From: Lachnospira rogosae
GTDB lineage: Bacteria > Bacillota > Clostridia > Lachnospirales > Lachnospiraceae
Direction of reading: 5' to 3'
Assembly (NCBI RefSeq): GCF_040096455.1
Contig: NZ_JBBMER010000003.1
Span: 186,001-250,000 of the forward strand
DNA: 64,000 bases
Part shown: one piece after another, positions 52,630-61,945 of the stretch
Position numbering within the stretch: the stretch's first letter is position 1
Layout of the letters: the number at the start of each line of letters is the position of its first letter
Translations under genes and position numbers: made by a program
The notes under the pieces: generated by a model
Told to the model about the DNA's origin: nothing
The model's database searches: none
What the model saw: the letters and a program-made list of their open reading frames with translations, nothing else

Positions 52630-53607
52630 ATGTGTACAGCAGTTACTTATAAGACTAAAGATTTCTATTTTGGAAGAACTCTTGATTATGAGTTCTCATA
52701 TGGTGAAGAGATAACAGTTACACCAAGGAATTATATATTTGATTTCAGGCATATAGGACAGCTTAAAAGCCATTATGCAATAATTGGTATGGCATTTGTG
52801 TCAGAAGGATACCCACTTTATTATGATGCGGTTAACGAAAAAGGTCTTGGAATGGCTGGACTTAACTTTGTTGGCAATGCGGCATATAAAGCATCAGTAT
52901 GTGGTGAGAAGGATATAGCACAGTTTGAGTTCATACCTTGGATATTAAGCCAGTGTGCGACAGTCAGCGAAGCAAGAGCTAAGCTTGATGGAATTAATCT
53001 TACAGGAACACCATTCAGCAGCCAGCTTCCAGCGGCACAGCTTCACTGGATAATTGCAGATAAAGATGAAGCAATCACAGTTGAGTCTATGAAAGACGGA
53101 CTTCATATATATGACAATCCGGTCGGAGTGCTTACTAACAATCCGCCATTTGATATGCAGATGTTTGCACTTAATAATTATGCAGGGCTTTCAAGCAGAC
53201 AGCCAGATAATACATTTGCAGACAAGCTTAAGTTAAATGCTTACAGCCGTGGAATGGGAGCTATGGGACTTCCGGGAGATTTATCAAGCCAGTCACGTTT
53301 TATAAGAGCAGCATTTACAAGACTTAACGCAATTTCAAGCGATACAGAGGAAGAAAGTGTAAGCCAGTTCTTTCATATACTAGGTTCGGTAGAACAGCAG
53401 AGAGGTTGTTGTGAGGTAACTGACGGAAAGTATGAGATTACTATTTATACATCCTGCTGCAATGCGGCAAAGGGAATATATTATTACACAACATATGATA
53501 ATCATCAGATAACAGCAGTAGATATGCACAAGGAAAATCTGGACGGAACAGAGCTTATAAGATATCCAATTATTACTAAGGGTGAAGTAAGATGGCAGAA
53601 TAGATAG
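52630..53607 (+). CDS. Bile salt hydrolase (choloylglycine hydrolase family)
   Basis: A 325-residue Ntn-hydrolase that would deconjugate bile salts in the gut. Catalytic Cys2 follows the initiator Met (MCTAVTYKT). The other active-site residues sit where expected: R16, D19, N79 (GMAGLNF), N171 (LTNNPP) and R223 (SQSRF). It has 325 residues, the usual BSH length, and no signal peptide. Distinguishing BSH from penicillin V acylase needs alignment, but the LTNNP motif and Asn79 fit BSH. It may form an operon with the lyase gene, 36 bases downstream. The 52369-52629 gap holds only AT-rich promoter-like sequence. Confidence 0.85.
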   Translation: MCTAVTYKTKDFYFGRTLDYEFSYGEEITVTPRNYIFDFRHIGQLKSHYAIIGMAFVSEGYPLYYDAVNEKGLGMAGLNFVGNAAYKASVCGEKDIAQFEFIPWILSQCATVSEARAKLDGINLTGTPFSSQLPAAQLHWIIADKDEAITVESMKDGLHIYDNPVGVLTNNPPFDMQMFALNNYAGLSSRQPDNTFADKLKLNAYSRGMGAMGLPGDLSSQSRFIRAAFTRLNAISSDTEEESVSQFFHILGSVEQQRGCCEVTDGKYEITIYTSCCNAAKGIYYYTTYDNHQITAVDMHKENLDGTELIRYPIITKGEVRWQNR

Positions 53608-53643
53608 AATATGTCAGAATAATAGTGATGGAGAGATAAGGCG

Positions 53644-54819
53644 ATGGAATGTACTGATAAGTATGATTTTGATACACCAATAGACAGAACTAATACGCAG
53701 TCCTTGAAATGGGATGTTGCAGAAAATGAACTTCCTATGTGGGTTGCTGATATGGATTTTAAGACAGCACCAGAGATAATTGAGGCTGTTAATAAGAGAG
53801 CGGCGCACGGAGTATTTGGATATTCAATAATACCGGAAAGCTGGAATGAGGCTGTAGCAGGCTGGTGGTCAAGAAGACATAACTGGGATATTGATAAAGA
53901 CTGGCTTGTATTTTGCACAGGAGTTATACCATCAGTGTCAAGCATAGTAAGAAAGCTTACAACACCTAATGAAAATGTTGTTATACAGACACCAGTTTAT
54001 AATATATTTTTTAATTCAATAATCAATAATGGAAGAAGGGTGCTTGAAAATCCATTAAGATATGAGAATGGCGAATACAGCATTGACTGGGAAGACCTAA
54101 AGAATAAGTTAGCCAATCCACAGACAAGTCTTATGATATTATGCAATCCACAAAATCCATCAGGAAAGATATGGAGCAGGGAAGATTTATCAAGGATAGG
54201 TGAGCTGTGTGCAAGGTATTATGTAACAGTGGTATCTGATGAAATTCATTGTGATCTTACAGACCCTGGAAAGGAATATATCCCATTTGCTTCTGTATCA
54301 GATGTATGCAGGGATATAAGCATAACCTGTGTTGCACCTACTAAGACATTTAATATTGCAGGACTACAGACAGCAGCTGTCATTGTGCCACATAAGAATT
54401 TAAGGCATAAGGTGTGGAGAGCACTTAATACTGATGAGGTTGCAGAGCCTAACGCGTTTGCGGTATGGGCAGCAGAAGCAGCTTATAATTATGGTGATAA
54501 ATGGCTTGATGAATTGAGAGGTTACATTTATAATAATAAAAGAATTGTTAACGAGTATGTCAATGACAATATTACATCAATAAAAGTTGTGCAATCAGAG
54601 GCAACATATCTTTTATGGCTGGATTGTTCAGCAATTACTGATAATAGCAGTGAATTAGCGGCATACATAAGAAACAGGACAGGGTTATATCTGTCAGCAG
54701 GCAATGTGTATGGCGGTAATGGCAATCAATTCTTAAGATTAAATATTGCGTGTCCTAAGGCAGTGCTTATGGACGGGCTTAAAAGACTTGAAGAAGGTAT
54801 CAGGCTGGCTATGAATTAA
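53644..54819 (+). CDS. PatB/MalY-type PLP C-S lyase or aminotransferase
   Basis: A 391-residue fold type I PLP enzyme. The PLP Lys lies in APTKTFNIAGLQ (about 232-243), with NPQNPSG near 161-167 (substrate loop) and VVSDEIHCDL near 196-205. Opening MWVADMDFKTAPEI is typical of MalY/PatB, which cleave cystathionine or make other sulfur-linked products. It follows the bile salt hydrolase gene closely. The BSH/lyase pairing could serve taurine or cysteine conjugates, but that is guesswork. Confidence 0.88.
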   Translation: MECTDKYDFDTPIDRTNTQSLKWDVAENELPMWVADMDFKTAPEIIEAVNKRAAHGVFGYSIIPESWNEAVAGWWSRRHNWDIDKDWLVFCTGVIPSVSSIVRKLTTPNENVVIQTPVYNIFFNSIINNGRRVLENPLRYENGEYSIDWEDLKNKLANPQTSLMILCNPQNPSGKIWSREDLSRIGELCARYYVTVVSDEIHCDLTDPGKEYIPFASVSDVCRDISITCVAPTKTFNIAGLQTAAVIVPHKNLRHKVWRALNTDEVAEPNAFAVWAAEAAYNYGDKWLDELRGYIYNNKRIVNEYVNDNITSIKVVQSEATYLLWLDCSAITDNSSELAAYIRNRTGLYLSAGNVYGGNGNQFLRLNIACPKAVLMDGLKRLEEGIRLAMN

Positions 54820-54887
54820 CAAGTTGTTAAGCTGGCAGTTGATTAACTTTGTAAGGATATACTAGCTGATAATTAATGGGGTAATAT

Positions 54888-56732
54888 ATGGAAAATGGAA
54901 GTTTGCAATACGAAAATCAAATATTAAAATCAGAACTTGAGGCAGAGCATTTTATTCTTACACAGATGGCAGAACTTGGAAAGGTAAGAAATGTACGGGA
55001 ATGTCAGGTAGCAATAAATAATCTTCTTGAAAAAATCGGACATTTTACGAAAGCTGACAGAGCATATATAGTTGATGAAAAAGACGGTTGTTATTATAAT
55101 ACATATGAGTGGTGTAATGAAGGTATTGAACCACAGATTAATCAACTTCAGAATTTGAGAGCAGAGGATATGCCGTATTGGATACCAAAGCTTTCAAGTG
55201 GTGAGAGTATATTTATTGAAGATTTGGAAAATGTAAAAGAGACTATGCCTGTTGAATATGAAATATTAAAGCCTCAGAATATACATACACTTATAGTGTT
55301 TCCAATAATATTAAGCAATACATTAAAAGGGTTTATAGGTGTTGATAATCCTAATATAAAGGATGCAAAGGACGTAATCAGACTACTTGCGGCACTGGGG
55401 AGTTATCTTGGTACTACAAGAGAGAATGCCGCTGTATATGCCAAGCTTGAATACAGGCTTAATTACGATTCACTTACCAAGGCATATAACAGGTATGGGT
55501 TTTACAAGAATGCACAGAAGCTCATAAAGGAGCATACTGATACAGAGTATTGCCTTATATTATCAGATATTAAGAGTTTTAAGCTTATTAATGAAATATA
55601 TGGTGAGAATATTGCAGATAAGATATTAATAGATGAAGTTAATATTATCAGGCAGAAGATGAAAGGTAATTCAGTTCTTGGAAGACTTAATGGTGACATA
55701 ATTGCTATGGTTATTCCTAAGGAGTATCTGTCTGAGAAAGAATTTTCTGATATGATAAAGCTGCTTAGTGACAGGTATTCCAACAAGAATTTCAGGCTTC
55801 ATATATATCTTGGAGTATATTACATAAAAGATGTCAATGAAACGATAAGACAGATGGTAGACAAGGTATCTCTTGTGATTATGAAGAGTAAAGGTAATAT
55901 GAGCAATTATATTCTTTATTATGATGAGAATTCATATAGGAATGACATATTTAAACAGCAGCTTATAGGTGAGTTCGAGACAGCACTTAATGAGAACCAG
56001 TTCTGTATGTATTTACAGCCACAGACGGATAAGGATGGCAATATGCTTGGAGCAGAGGCACTTATAAGATGGAATCATCCTAATATGGGACTTATTATGC
56101 CAGGTGCATTTATAGAGTGCTTTGAAGATGCAGGACTTATATACAGGCTGGATAACTACATATGGGAGGAAGCTGCTAAGCAGCTTAAGATATGGAAAGA
56201 CTCTGGTTATAATTATTATATATCGGTTAATATATCAGCAAAGGATTTCTATCATATTGATGTATACCAGACTTTCAAAAATCTTGTAAGTAAGTATGGT
56301 ATAGATACAGATAAGCTTCACATTGAGATAACAGAAACAGCGTTATCAGAGGATAAGCAGGCGGCACATAAGACTATAGAAAGACTTCACGATGAGGGAT
56401 TTATAATAGAGATAGATGATTTTGGAAGCGGATATTCTTCTTTTAATTTCCTTAAAGATGTGTGTGCTGATGTTATCAAGATAGACAGGGTATTCCTTAA
56501 GAAGTCAAGCCACGAGGAGCGTGGAGAGCAGATATTAAGGTCGATTATAAGTCTTTCACACGATATAGGAATGGACGTAATAACGGAGGGCGTTGAGAAT
56601 GTTGACCAGCTTTCTATGCTTGCCAAGATGAATTGTGACTGGTTTCAGGGTTATTACTTCTCAAAGCCGATTGCTGTCGGGGATTTTGAGGAGAAGTATG
56701 GCATTAAGTATAAAATAAATAATAATGCATAA
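54888..56732 (+). CDS. GAF-GGDEF-EAL protein, degenerate cyclase, active-looking phosphodiesterase
   Basis: A 614-residue c-di-GMP enzyme. A GAF-like sensor (about 15-180) is followed by a GGDEF domain in which the signature is changed to LNGDI, so the cyclase is probably dead. The EAL domain (about 355-610) keeps the catalytic set: EALIRW, EITETAL, EIDDFGSGYSSF and IKIDR, and TEGVE. It should break down c-di-GMP, with the first domains sensing a signal or GTP. No membrane segment is seen, so it is cytoplasmic. A strong terminator follows. Confidence 0.9.
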   Translation: MENGSLQYENQILKSELEAEHFILTQMAELGKVRNVRECQVAINNLLEKIGHFTKADRAYIVDEKDGCYYNTYEWCNEGIEPQINQLQNLRAEDMPYWIPKLSSGESIFIEDLENVKETMPVEYEILKPQNIHTLIVFPIILSNTLKGFIGVDNPNIKDAKDVIRLLAALGSYLGTTRENAAVYAKLEYRLNYDSLTKAYNRYGFYKNAQKLIKEHTDTEYCLILSDIKSFKLINEIYGENIADKILIDEVNIIRQKMKGNSVLGRLNGDIIAMVIPKEYLSEKEFSDMIKLLSDRYSNKNFRLHIYLGVYYIKDVNETIRQMVDKVSLVIMKSKGNMSNYILYYDENSYRNDIFKQQLIGEFETALNENQFCMYLQPQTDKDGNMLGAEALIRWNHPNMGLIMPGAFIECFEDAGLIYRLDNYIWEEAAKQLKIWKDSGYNYYISVNISAKDFYHIDVYQTFKNLVSKYGIDTDKLHIEITETALSEDKQAAHKTIERLHDEGFIIEIDDFGSGYSSFNFLKDVCADVIKIDRVFLKKSSHEERGEQILRSIISLSHDIGMDVITEGVENVDQLSMLAKMNCDWFQGYYFSKPIAVGDFEEKYGIKYKINNNA

Positions 56733-56758
56733 GCATTGGTAATATTAGTAAGTTTAAT

Positions 56759-56827
56759 AAGACTTTTTAATTATTAACGCAGCCGTGTGAAGTTATATGG
56801 CTGTTAATAATTAAAAAGTCTTTTTTT
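56759..56827 (+). terminator. Long rho-independent terminator
   Basis: A ~24-bp stem (56759-56784 with 56798-56822) is followed by TTTTTTT. It ends the EAL gene. Confidence 0.88.
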
Positions 56828-56957
56828 ATAATGGTATGATTATAGCTTTATTAATATAGCAGAAATTGAAATTTATGCGAAATTACAGGGGTTAAGCTGG
56901 GAACTTGATGTATGGTGGGAACCTTACGTATTGGGAGTAAGCTGACAACTTGATTTT

Positions 56958-56999
56958 ATTCCGAAATCGGAGTAATATACTATAATCCGATTTCGGAAT
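56958..56999 (+). promoter_or_regulatory. Perfect inverted-repeat MarR operator pair
   Basis: ATTCCGAAATCGGA (56958-56971) and its exact complement (56986-56999) flank TATACT/TATAAT-like -10 sequence. Each arm is itself a near-palindrome, TCCGA-AA-TCGGA, so two dimer sites may be present. It is ~70 bases before the MarR gene. Confidence 0.8.
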
Positions 57000-57069
57000 A
57001 AACTGCGGGAATGGATAATTAAAAAATAAAAGTAAGTAGATAGCAAATATAATTTAAGAAGGAGTTAGA

Positions 57070-57516
57070 GTGAAAAATATATCAAAAAATCTTCAGATGT
57101 TTAATCAGGTATGTAAAGAAACCAATGTTATATACCACGATTATGCGGCGAAGAATGGCATATCAGATACAGCTTTCTGGATAATGTATTCTGTATATTA
57201 TTATGGTGAGGGGATAACACAGAAGAATATATGTGAGGAGTGGTTCTACAGTGCACAGACCGTTAATTCCTCACTTAAGACTATGGAAAAAAATGGACTT
57301 ATAATATTAGAGCCGTCTAATGATAATAAGAAAGAGAAGCAGATACATTTTACCAAAGAAGGACAACTGCTAGCGGAAAAGATTATTAAACCTGTAATAG
57401 AGGCAGAAAAGCAGTCTTTTGAGCAATTGGACAGCAGGGAGATTGAGGTTATGTTTGAAACAACATATAAGCATATGAAGAAGCTTGAGAGCCTTATAGA
57501 GAGTATAAAGAATTAG
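57070..57516 (+). CDS. MarR-family regulator
   Basis: A 148-residue winged-helix protein starting at GTG (AAGGAG 7 bases before). The HTH region is ITQKNICEEWFYSAQTVNSSLKTMEKNGLIILEPSNDNKKEKQIHFTKEG (about residues 50-100), with the usual wing. It probably represses itself and the following efflux gene by binding the inverted repeat upstream. The inducer is unknown. The next gene is 21 bases downstream. Confidence 0.88.
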   Translation: MKNISKNLQMFNQVCKETNVIYHDYAAKNGISDTAFWIMYSVYYYGEGITQKNICEEWFYSAQTVNSSLKTMEKNGLIILEPSNDNKKEKQIHFTKEGQLLAEKIIKPVIEAEKQSFEQLDSREIEVMFETTYKHMKKLESLIESIKN

Positions 57517-57537
57517 AGAACATCAAGGAGAATTAAA

Positions 57538-58869
57538 GTGAAGATAAAATTATCAGACCATTTTTCATACGGTAAGCTTATTAAATTTACATTACCTACA
57601 ATTATTATGATGATATTTACATCAATATATGGTGTTGTCGATGGAGTATTTGTATCCAACTTTGTAGGAAGTGATGCATTTGCGGCAGTTAATCTTATAA
57701 TGCCGGTTGTAATGATACTTGGCTCGGTTGGATTTATGATTGGTACGGGAGGAAGTGCCATCGTATCAAAGACACTTGGAGAGGGCAAGAAAGAAAAGGC
57801 AAGAGAATATTTTTCTATGCTTATATACCTTTGCATAGTGTCAGGTGTTGCACTGTCAGCAATCGGAATTATATTTATACGTCCTATAGCTGCGGCACTT
57901 GGTGCAAGGGGAAGTATCGCTGATGATTGTGTAATATACGGAAGAACACTGCTTGTTATGCTTACAGCATTATTCTTGCAAAATGCTTTCCAGAGCTTTC
58001 TTGTTGTGGCTGAAAAGCCAAAGCTTGGACTTGGAGTTTCACTGCTTGCAGGATTTACGAATATGTTTTTGGATTTCCTGTTCATATATGTATTAAAGCT
58101 TGGCGTATTTGGTGCGGCACTTGCAACAGGAATAAGCCAGATAGTTGGTTCGATAATACCGATAATATATTTCCTTAGTGATAAAAGTGACGTGCTTAAA
58201 TTGCAGAAGGCGCGTTTTAACAAAGATATAATAATAAAGACCTGCATTAACGGCTCATCAGAGATGGTTACCAATATGTCGATGTCACTTGTAAATATGC
58301 TTTATAATATGCAGCTTATGAAGTATATAGGTACAAATGGTGTTGTTGCATACGGAATAATTATGTATGTTGGATTTATATTCTCAGGAACATATCTTGG
58401 TTATGCGGTAGGTTCAGCACCAGTAATAAGCTATCATTATGGTTCAGGCAATAAAAAAGAACTTAAAAATCTGTTCAGGAAAAGCATAACGCTTATTATT
58501 GTGGCGTCCTTAGTTATGACCGGACTTGCTGAGGTGCTTGCAAAATATCTTGCAGGAATATTTGTAAGCTACGATAAGGAACTGCTTGAGCTTACAACGC
58601 TTGCTATAAGAATATATTCAGTAGCATATCTTTTCAATGGACTTAATATATTTACTTCGTCATTCTTTACTGCACTTAATAATGGTGCGGTATCGGCGGC
58701 AGTATCATTTCTTAGAATGTTCGTATTCCAGATAGCGATGATTATGATACTTCCGCTTATACTTGGAATTAATGGAATATGGATGGCTGTTATAGCGGCA
58801 GAACTTCTGGCATTGTTCGTAAGCCTTATATTCATAATAATAAACCGCAAGAAATACGGTTATGTGTAA
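57538..58869 (+). CDS. MATE-family efflux transporter 3
   Basis: A 443-residue MATE protein starting at GTG (GGAG 9 bases before): KIKLSDHFSYGKLIKFTLPTIIMMIFTSIYGVVDGVFVSNFVG. It has the 12-helix pattern, with a repeat boundary near 235. It is under MarR control in a two-gene operon and has no element like A, B or C upstream. The drug or metabolite is unknown. Confidence 0.9.
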   Translation: MKIKLSDHFSYGKLIKFTLPTIIMMIFTSIYGVVDGVFVSNFVGSDAFAAVNLIMPVVMILGSVGFMIGTGGSAIVSKTLGEGKKEKAREYFSMLIYLCIVSGVALSAIGIIFIRPIAAALGARGSIADDCVIYGRTLLVMLTALFLQNAFQSFLVVAEKPKLGLGVSLLAGFTNMFLDFLFIYVLKLGVFGAALATGISQIVGSIIPIIYFLSDKSDVLKLQKARFNKDIIIKTCINGSSEMVTNMSMSLVNMLYNMQLMKYIGTNGVVAYGIIMYVGFIFSGTYLGYAVGSAPVISYHYGSGNKKELKNLFRKSITLIIVASLVMTGLAEVLAKYLAGIFVSYDKELLELTTLAIRIYSVAYLFNGLNIFTSSFFTALNNGAVSAAVSFLRMFVFQIAMIMILPLILGINGIWMAVIAAELLALFVSLIFIIINRKKYGYV

Positions 58870-59163
58870 GAATATAGATATAGATAATAATACACATATG
58901 TGTAGGAATACGGCATATATAATACAGATATATGTATAAATACGGTTATATGTAAAATAGTAATGATATTTAATTGGAATTTAACATAAATATTAGGAAT
59001 TATTGATATAAAAAGTTAAAAACTTAACAATTAAAAGGTTGCTTTTTGCAGGCTGATTATGTATACTAACAGAAGAATTTGGTTAAATCCATTTTCTGTA
59101 ATCTGCCAAAGGGCATACAAGCCCTATTGGTGCTACAATTTAAGAAAAGAGGTTTAATGTAAA

Positions 59164-60768
59164 ATGGCAAACGTTGATTTAAGCAAGTATGGTATTACAG
59201 GCGCTACAGAGATTATTCACAATCCTTCTTATGAATTATTATTCGAAGAAGAAACAAAGGCTTCTAACGAGGGTTACGAAGTAGGAAAGGAAAGCGAACT
59301 TGGTGCTGTTAATGTTATGACAGGTATCTATACAGGTCGTTCTCCTAAGGATAAGTACATTGTAGTAGATGAGAATTCTAAGGACACAGTATGGTGGACT
59401 TCAGATGAGTACAAGAATGATAACCACCCAATGTCAGAAGATGTATGGGCTAAGGTTAAGGATATTGCTAAGAAAGAACTCTGCAACAAGAGACTTTTCG
59501 TAGTAGATGCATTCTGTGGTGCTAATAAGGATACAAGAATGGCTGTTCGTTTTATCGTAGAAGTAGCATGGCAGGCACATTTCGTAACTAACATGTTCAT
59601 TAAGCCAACAGCAGAAGAACTTGAAAACTTCGAGCCAGATTTCGTAGTATATAACGCTTCTAAGGCTAAGGTTGAGAATTACGCAGAATTAGGTCTTAAC
59701 TCAGAGACATGTGTAGCATTCAACATCACAAGCCACGAGCAGGTAATCATCAACACATGGTATGGTGGAGAAATGAAGAAGGGTATGTTCTCTATGATGA
59801 ACTACTACCTTCCACTTAAGGGAATAGCTTCAATGCACTGCTCAGCTAACACAGATAAGAATGGTGAGAACACAGCTATCTTCTTCGGTCTTTCAGGAAC
59901 AGGTAAGACAACACTTTCTACAGATCCTAAGAGACTTCTTATCGGTGATGATGAACACGGCTGGGATGACAATGGCGTATTCAACTTTGAAGGTGGATGC
60001 TACGCTAAGGTTATCAACCTTGATAAGGATTCAGAGCCAGATATCTACAATGCTATTAAGAGAAATGCTCTTCTTGAGAACGTTACTCTTGATGAGAATG
60101 GTAAGATTGACTTTGCTGATAAGAGCGTAACAGAGAATACTCGTGTATCTTATCCAATTAACCATATTAAGAATATTGTAAGACCTATATCTTCAGCTCC
60201 AGCTGCTAAGAATGTTATCTTCCTTTCAGCTGATGCATTTGGTGTACTTCCTCCAGTATCTATTCTTACTCCAGAGCAGACACAGTACTACTTCCTTTCA
60301 GGATTTACTGCAAAGCTTGCTGGTACAGAAAGAGGTATCACAGAGCCTACACCTACATTCTCAGCTTGCTTCGGACAGGCATTCCTTGAGCTTCATCCTA
60401 CAAAGTATGCTGCTGAGCTTGTTAAGAAGATGGAAAAGAGCGGAGCTAAGGCTTACTTAGTTAACACAGGCTGGAATGGAACAGGTAAGAGAATTTCTAT
60501 TAAGGATACTCGTGGTATCATCGATGCTATCCTTTCAGGTGCTATTAAGACAGCTCCTACAAAGACACTTCCTATGTTCAACTTTGAAGTACCTACAGAA
60601 CTTCCAGGTGTTGATTCAGGTATCCTTGATCCTAGAGACACATACGCTGATGCTTCTGAATGGGAGACAAAGGCTAAGGATCTTGCAGAAAGATTTAACA
60701 AGAACTTTGTTAAGTATACAGGCAACGAAGCTGGTAAGGCTTTAGTAGCTGCTGGTCCTCAGTTATAA
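59164..60768 (+). CDS. pckA: ATP-dependent phosphoenolpyruvate carboxykinase
   Basis: A 534-residue PckA that interconverts oxaloacetate and PEP. The P-loop GLSGTGKTTLS (about 240-250) and the metal site GDDEHGWDDNGVFNFEGGCYAKV (about 262-284) are intact, and TGRSPKDKYIV is near 55-65. It has the usual length. Codon use is strongly biased (AAC, ATC, TTC), as for very highly expressed genes, and differs sharply from neighbours. In fermentative anaerobes it often works in the PEP-to-oxaloacetate direction for succinate or ATP. Single gene with a terminator. Confidence 0.97.
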   Translation: MANVDLSKYGITGATEIIHNPSYELLFEEETKASNEGYEVGKESELGAVNVMTGIYTGRSPKDKYIVVDENSKDTVWWTSDEYKNDNHPMSEDVWAKVKDIAKKELCNKRLFVVDAFCGANKDTRMAVRFIVEVAWQAHFVTNMFIKPTAEELENFEPDFVVYNASKAKVENYAELGLNSETCVAFNITSHEQVIINTWYGGEMKKGMFSMMNYYLPLKGIASMHCSANTDKNGENTAIFFGLSGTGKTTLSTDPKRLLIGDDEHGWDDNGVFNFEGGCYAKVINLDKDSEPDIYNAIKRNALLENVTLDENGKIDFADKSVTENTRVSYPINHIKNIVRPISSAPAAKNVIFLSADAFGVLPPVSILTPEQTQYYFLSGFTAKLAGTERGITEPTPTFSACFGQAFLELHPTKYAAELVKKMEKSGAKAYLVNTGWNGTGKRISIKDTRGIIDAILSGAIKTAPTKTLPMFNFEVPTELPGVDSGILDPRDTYADASEWETKAKDLAERFNKNFVKYTGNEAGKALVAAGPQL

Positions 60769-60833
60769 TTAATAATTCTGGATATAACAGACGATTGTCA
60801 ATTTAATTAAATATTTTATTGGTATATAAAAAG

Positions 60834-60876
60834 ACCGCTTGTAATTAATGGTAAGCATTAGTTACAAGCGGTTTTG
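60834..60876. terminator. Bidirectional terminator after pckA
   Basis: ACCGCTTGTAA (60834-60844) pairs with TTACAAGCGGT (60862-60872), followed by TTTG, between convergent pckA and GntR genes; the minus strand has A/T tracts too. Confidence 0.85.
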
Positions 60877-60897
60877 TTTGACTATATTCTCTATAAA

Positions 60898-61551
60898 TTA
60901 AAGTTCTGTCCTGACAATATTAAGAGGCATCATAAGATGATCAATAAGGATTCTGTAAGCCTCATTGCCATTGCCGGTTTTCAGGTTCTCAAAGTATTCA
61001 GAATGTTCATCTATTGTTCCATTAATACGGCCTTCAACCTCAAGTGCCGACTGTGTTGTAAGTCGGATAAGATACATAAGCTTTTGGAACATATGATTAA
61101 TCTCCTCATTCTCAATGTAATTAACTAAGAGCAGGTGAAACTTATGGTCGTAATTAATAAAACTTTCGTAGTTATCATCAAGAGCAAGTGATTCTTTCTG
61201 GTGTTTGAGAATTTCACCAAGTTTCTGTATTGTATTCTGACCTTTAGCGGTCTGATATTCTTTAGCTAGGCATTGCGTACAAAATCCTTCGATAGCACAT
61301 CTTATCTGGATGGTTTCCCTCATATCTTTCTGGCTTAATTGTCTTATGCGAAAGCCTTTGCTTGGGATAACTGTGATATAACCATCCTGGCTTAAGCATT
61401 GCAGAGCCTCTCTCATAGGTGTTCTTGATATGCCGAGTTCTTTGGATAATTTAGTTTCTGAGTAAAGTGTGTTGACATCGAGCTGGTGAGTAAGAATTAA
61501 ATTCTTAATGTAATTATAAGCCTCAAGCTGCAATGATGACATAAGCTGCAT
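60898..61551 (-). CDS. GntR-family regulator, FCD type
   Basis: A 217-residue regulator. The winged HTH is near residues 12-70 (LYSETKLSKELGISRTPMREALQCLSQDGYITVIPSKGFRI), followed by an all-helical FCD ligand domain with the metal/acid-binding His residues (DHKFHLLL and DEHSEYFENL). GGAGG is 6 bases before the ATG ending at 61551. FCD regulators respond to small acids such as pyruvate, lactate or sugar acids. The target is unknown; a CGGTATACCG palindrome lies ~155 bases upstream, towards the L25 gene. Confidence 0.88.
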   Translation of the reverse strand: MQLMSSLQLEAYNYIKNLILTHQLDVNTLYSETKLSKELGISRTPMREALQCLSQDGYITVIPSKGFRIRQLSQKDMRETIQIRCAIEGFCTQCLAKEYQTAKGQNTIQKLGEILKHQKESLALDDNYESFINYDHKFHLLLVNYIENEEINHMFQKLMYLIRLTTQSALEVEGRINGTIDEHSEYFENLKTGNGNEAYRILIDHLMMPLNIVRTEL

Positions 61552-61705
61552 AGATTCCTCCGTTGTATAAATGCCTGAATAAAAAGTTACGATAATAAAT
61601 TTATAAATGGACTTTTAAAATAAATTAAAAAAAACATAAAAAATACAATTTACTGATATATAATAGACGATTATTATATTAAAATCAATAAAATAAATAT
61701 AAAAT

Positions 61706-61715
61706 CGGTATACCG
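61706..61715 (+). promoter_or_regulatory. 10-bp palindrome, candidate GntR site
   Basis: CGGTATACCG is perfectly symmetric and of the GTATAC type bound by FCD/GntR proteins. It lies in the 394-base gap 61552-61945 between the divergent GntR and L25 genes. Otherwise the gap has only the promoter noted next and AT-rich sequence. Confidence 0.4.
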
Positions 61716-61827
61716 GCACGCAATGTTCGTAATAAAATAATTTAAAATCTGAATATGTAAAGTTATTGTGTTAAAATACTATAATGAAAATATGTAATGA
61801 TTGCACAAAAAAAACTTGAAAATTTGG

Positions 61828-61857
61828 TTAATCTGTTTAATTGCAAAGGACTATAAT
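61828..61857 (+). promoter_or_regulatory. Promoter for rplY/ctc
   Basis: TATAAT (61852-61857) with a weak TTAATC at 61828-61833, spacing 18. Start near 61864, ~80 bases before the ATG. Confidence 0.45.
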
Positions 61858-61945
61858 ACAAATCGTAATAAAGAATAGATAAACTTAACAGAACCTCTTT
61901 GTTGAAGGCTTGCTAAGCAAATCAGATTTTTGGAGGAAAAGATAA

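Noticed and set aside
57513..58274. 253-residue frame opposite the third MATE gene
   Set aside because: Shadow of the MATE coding strand; Ser/Ile-rich with no domain.
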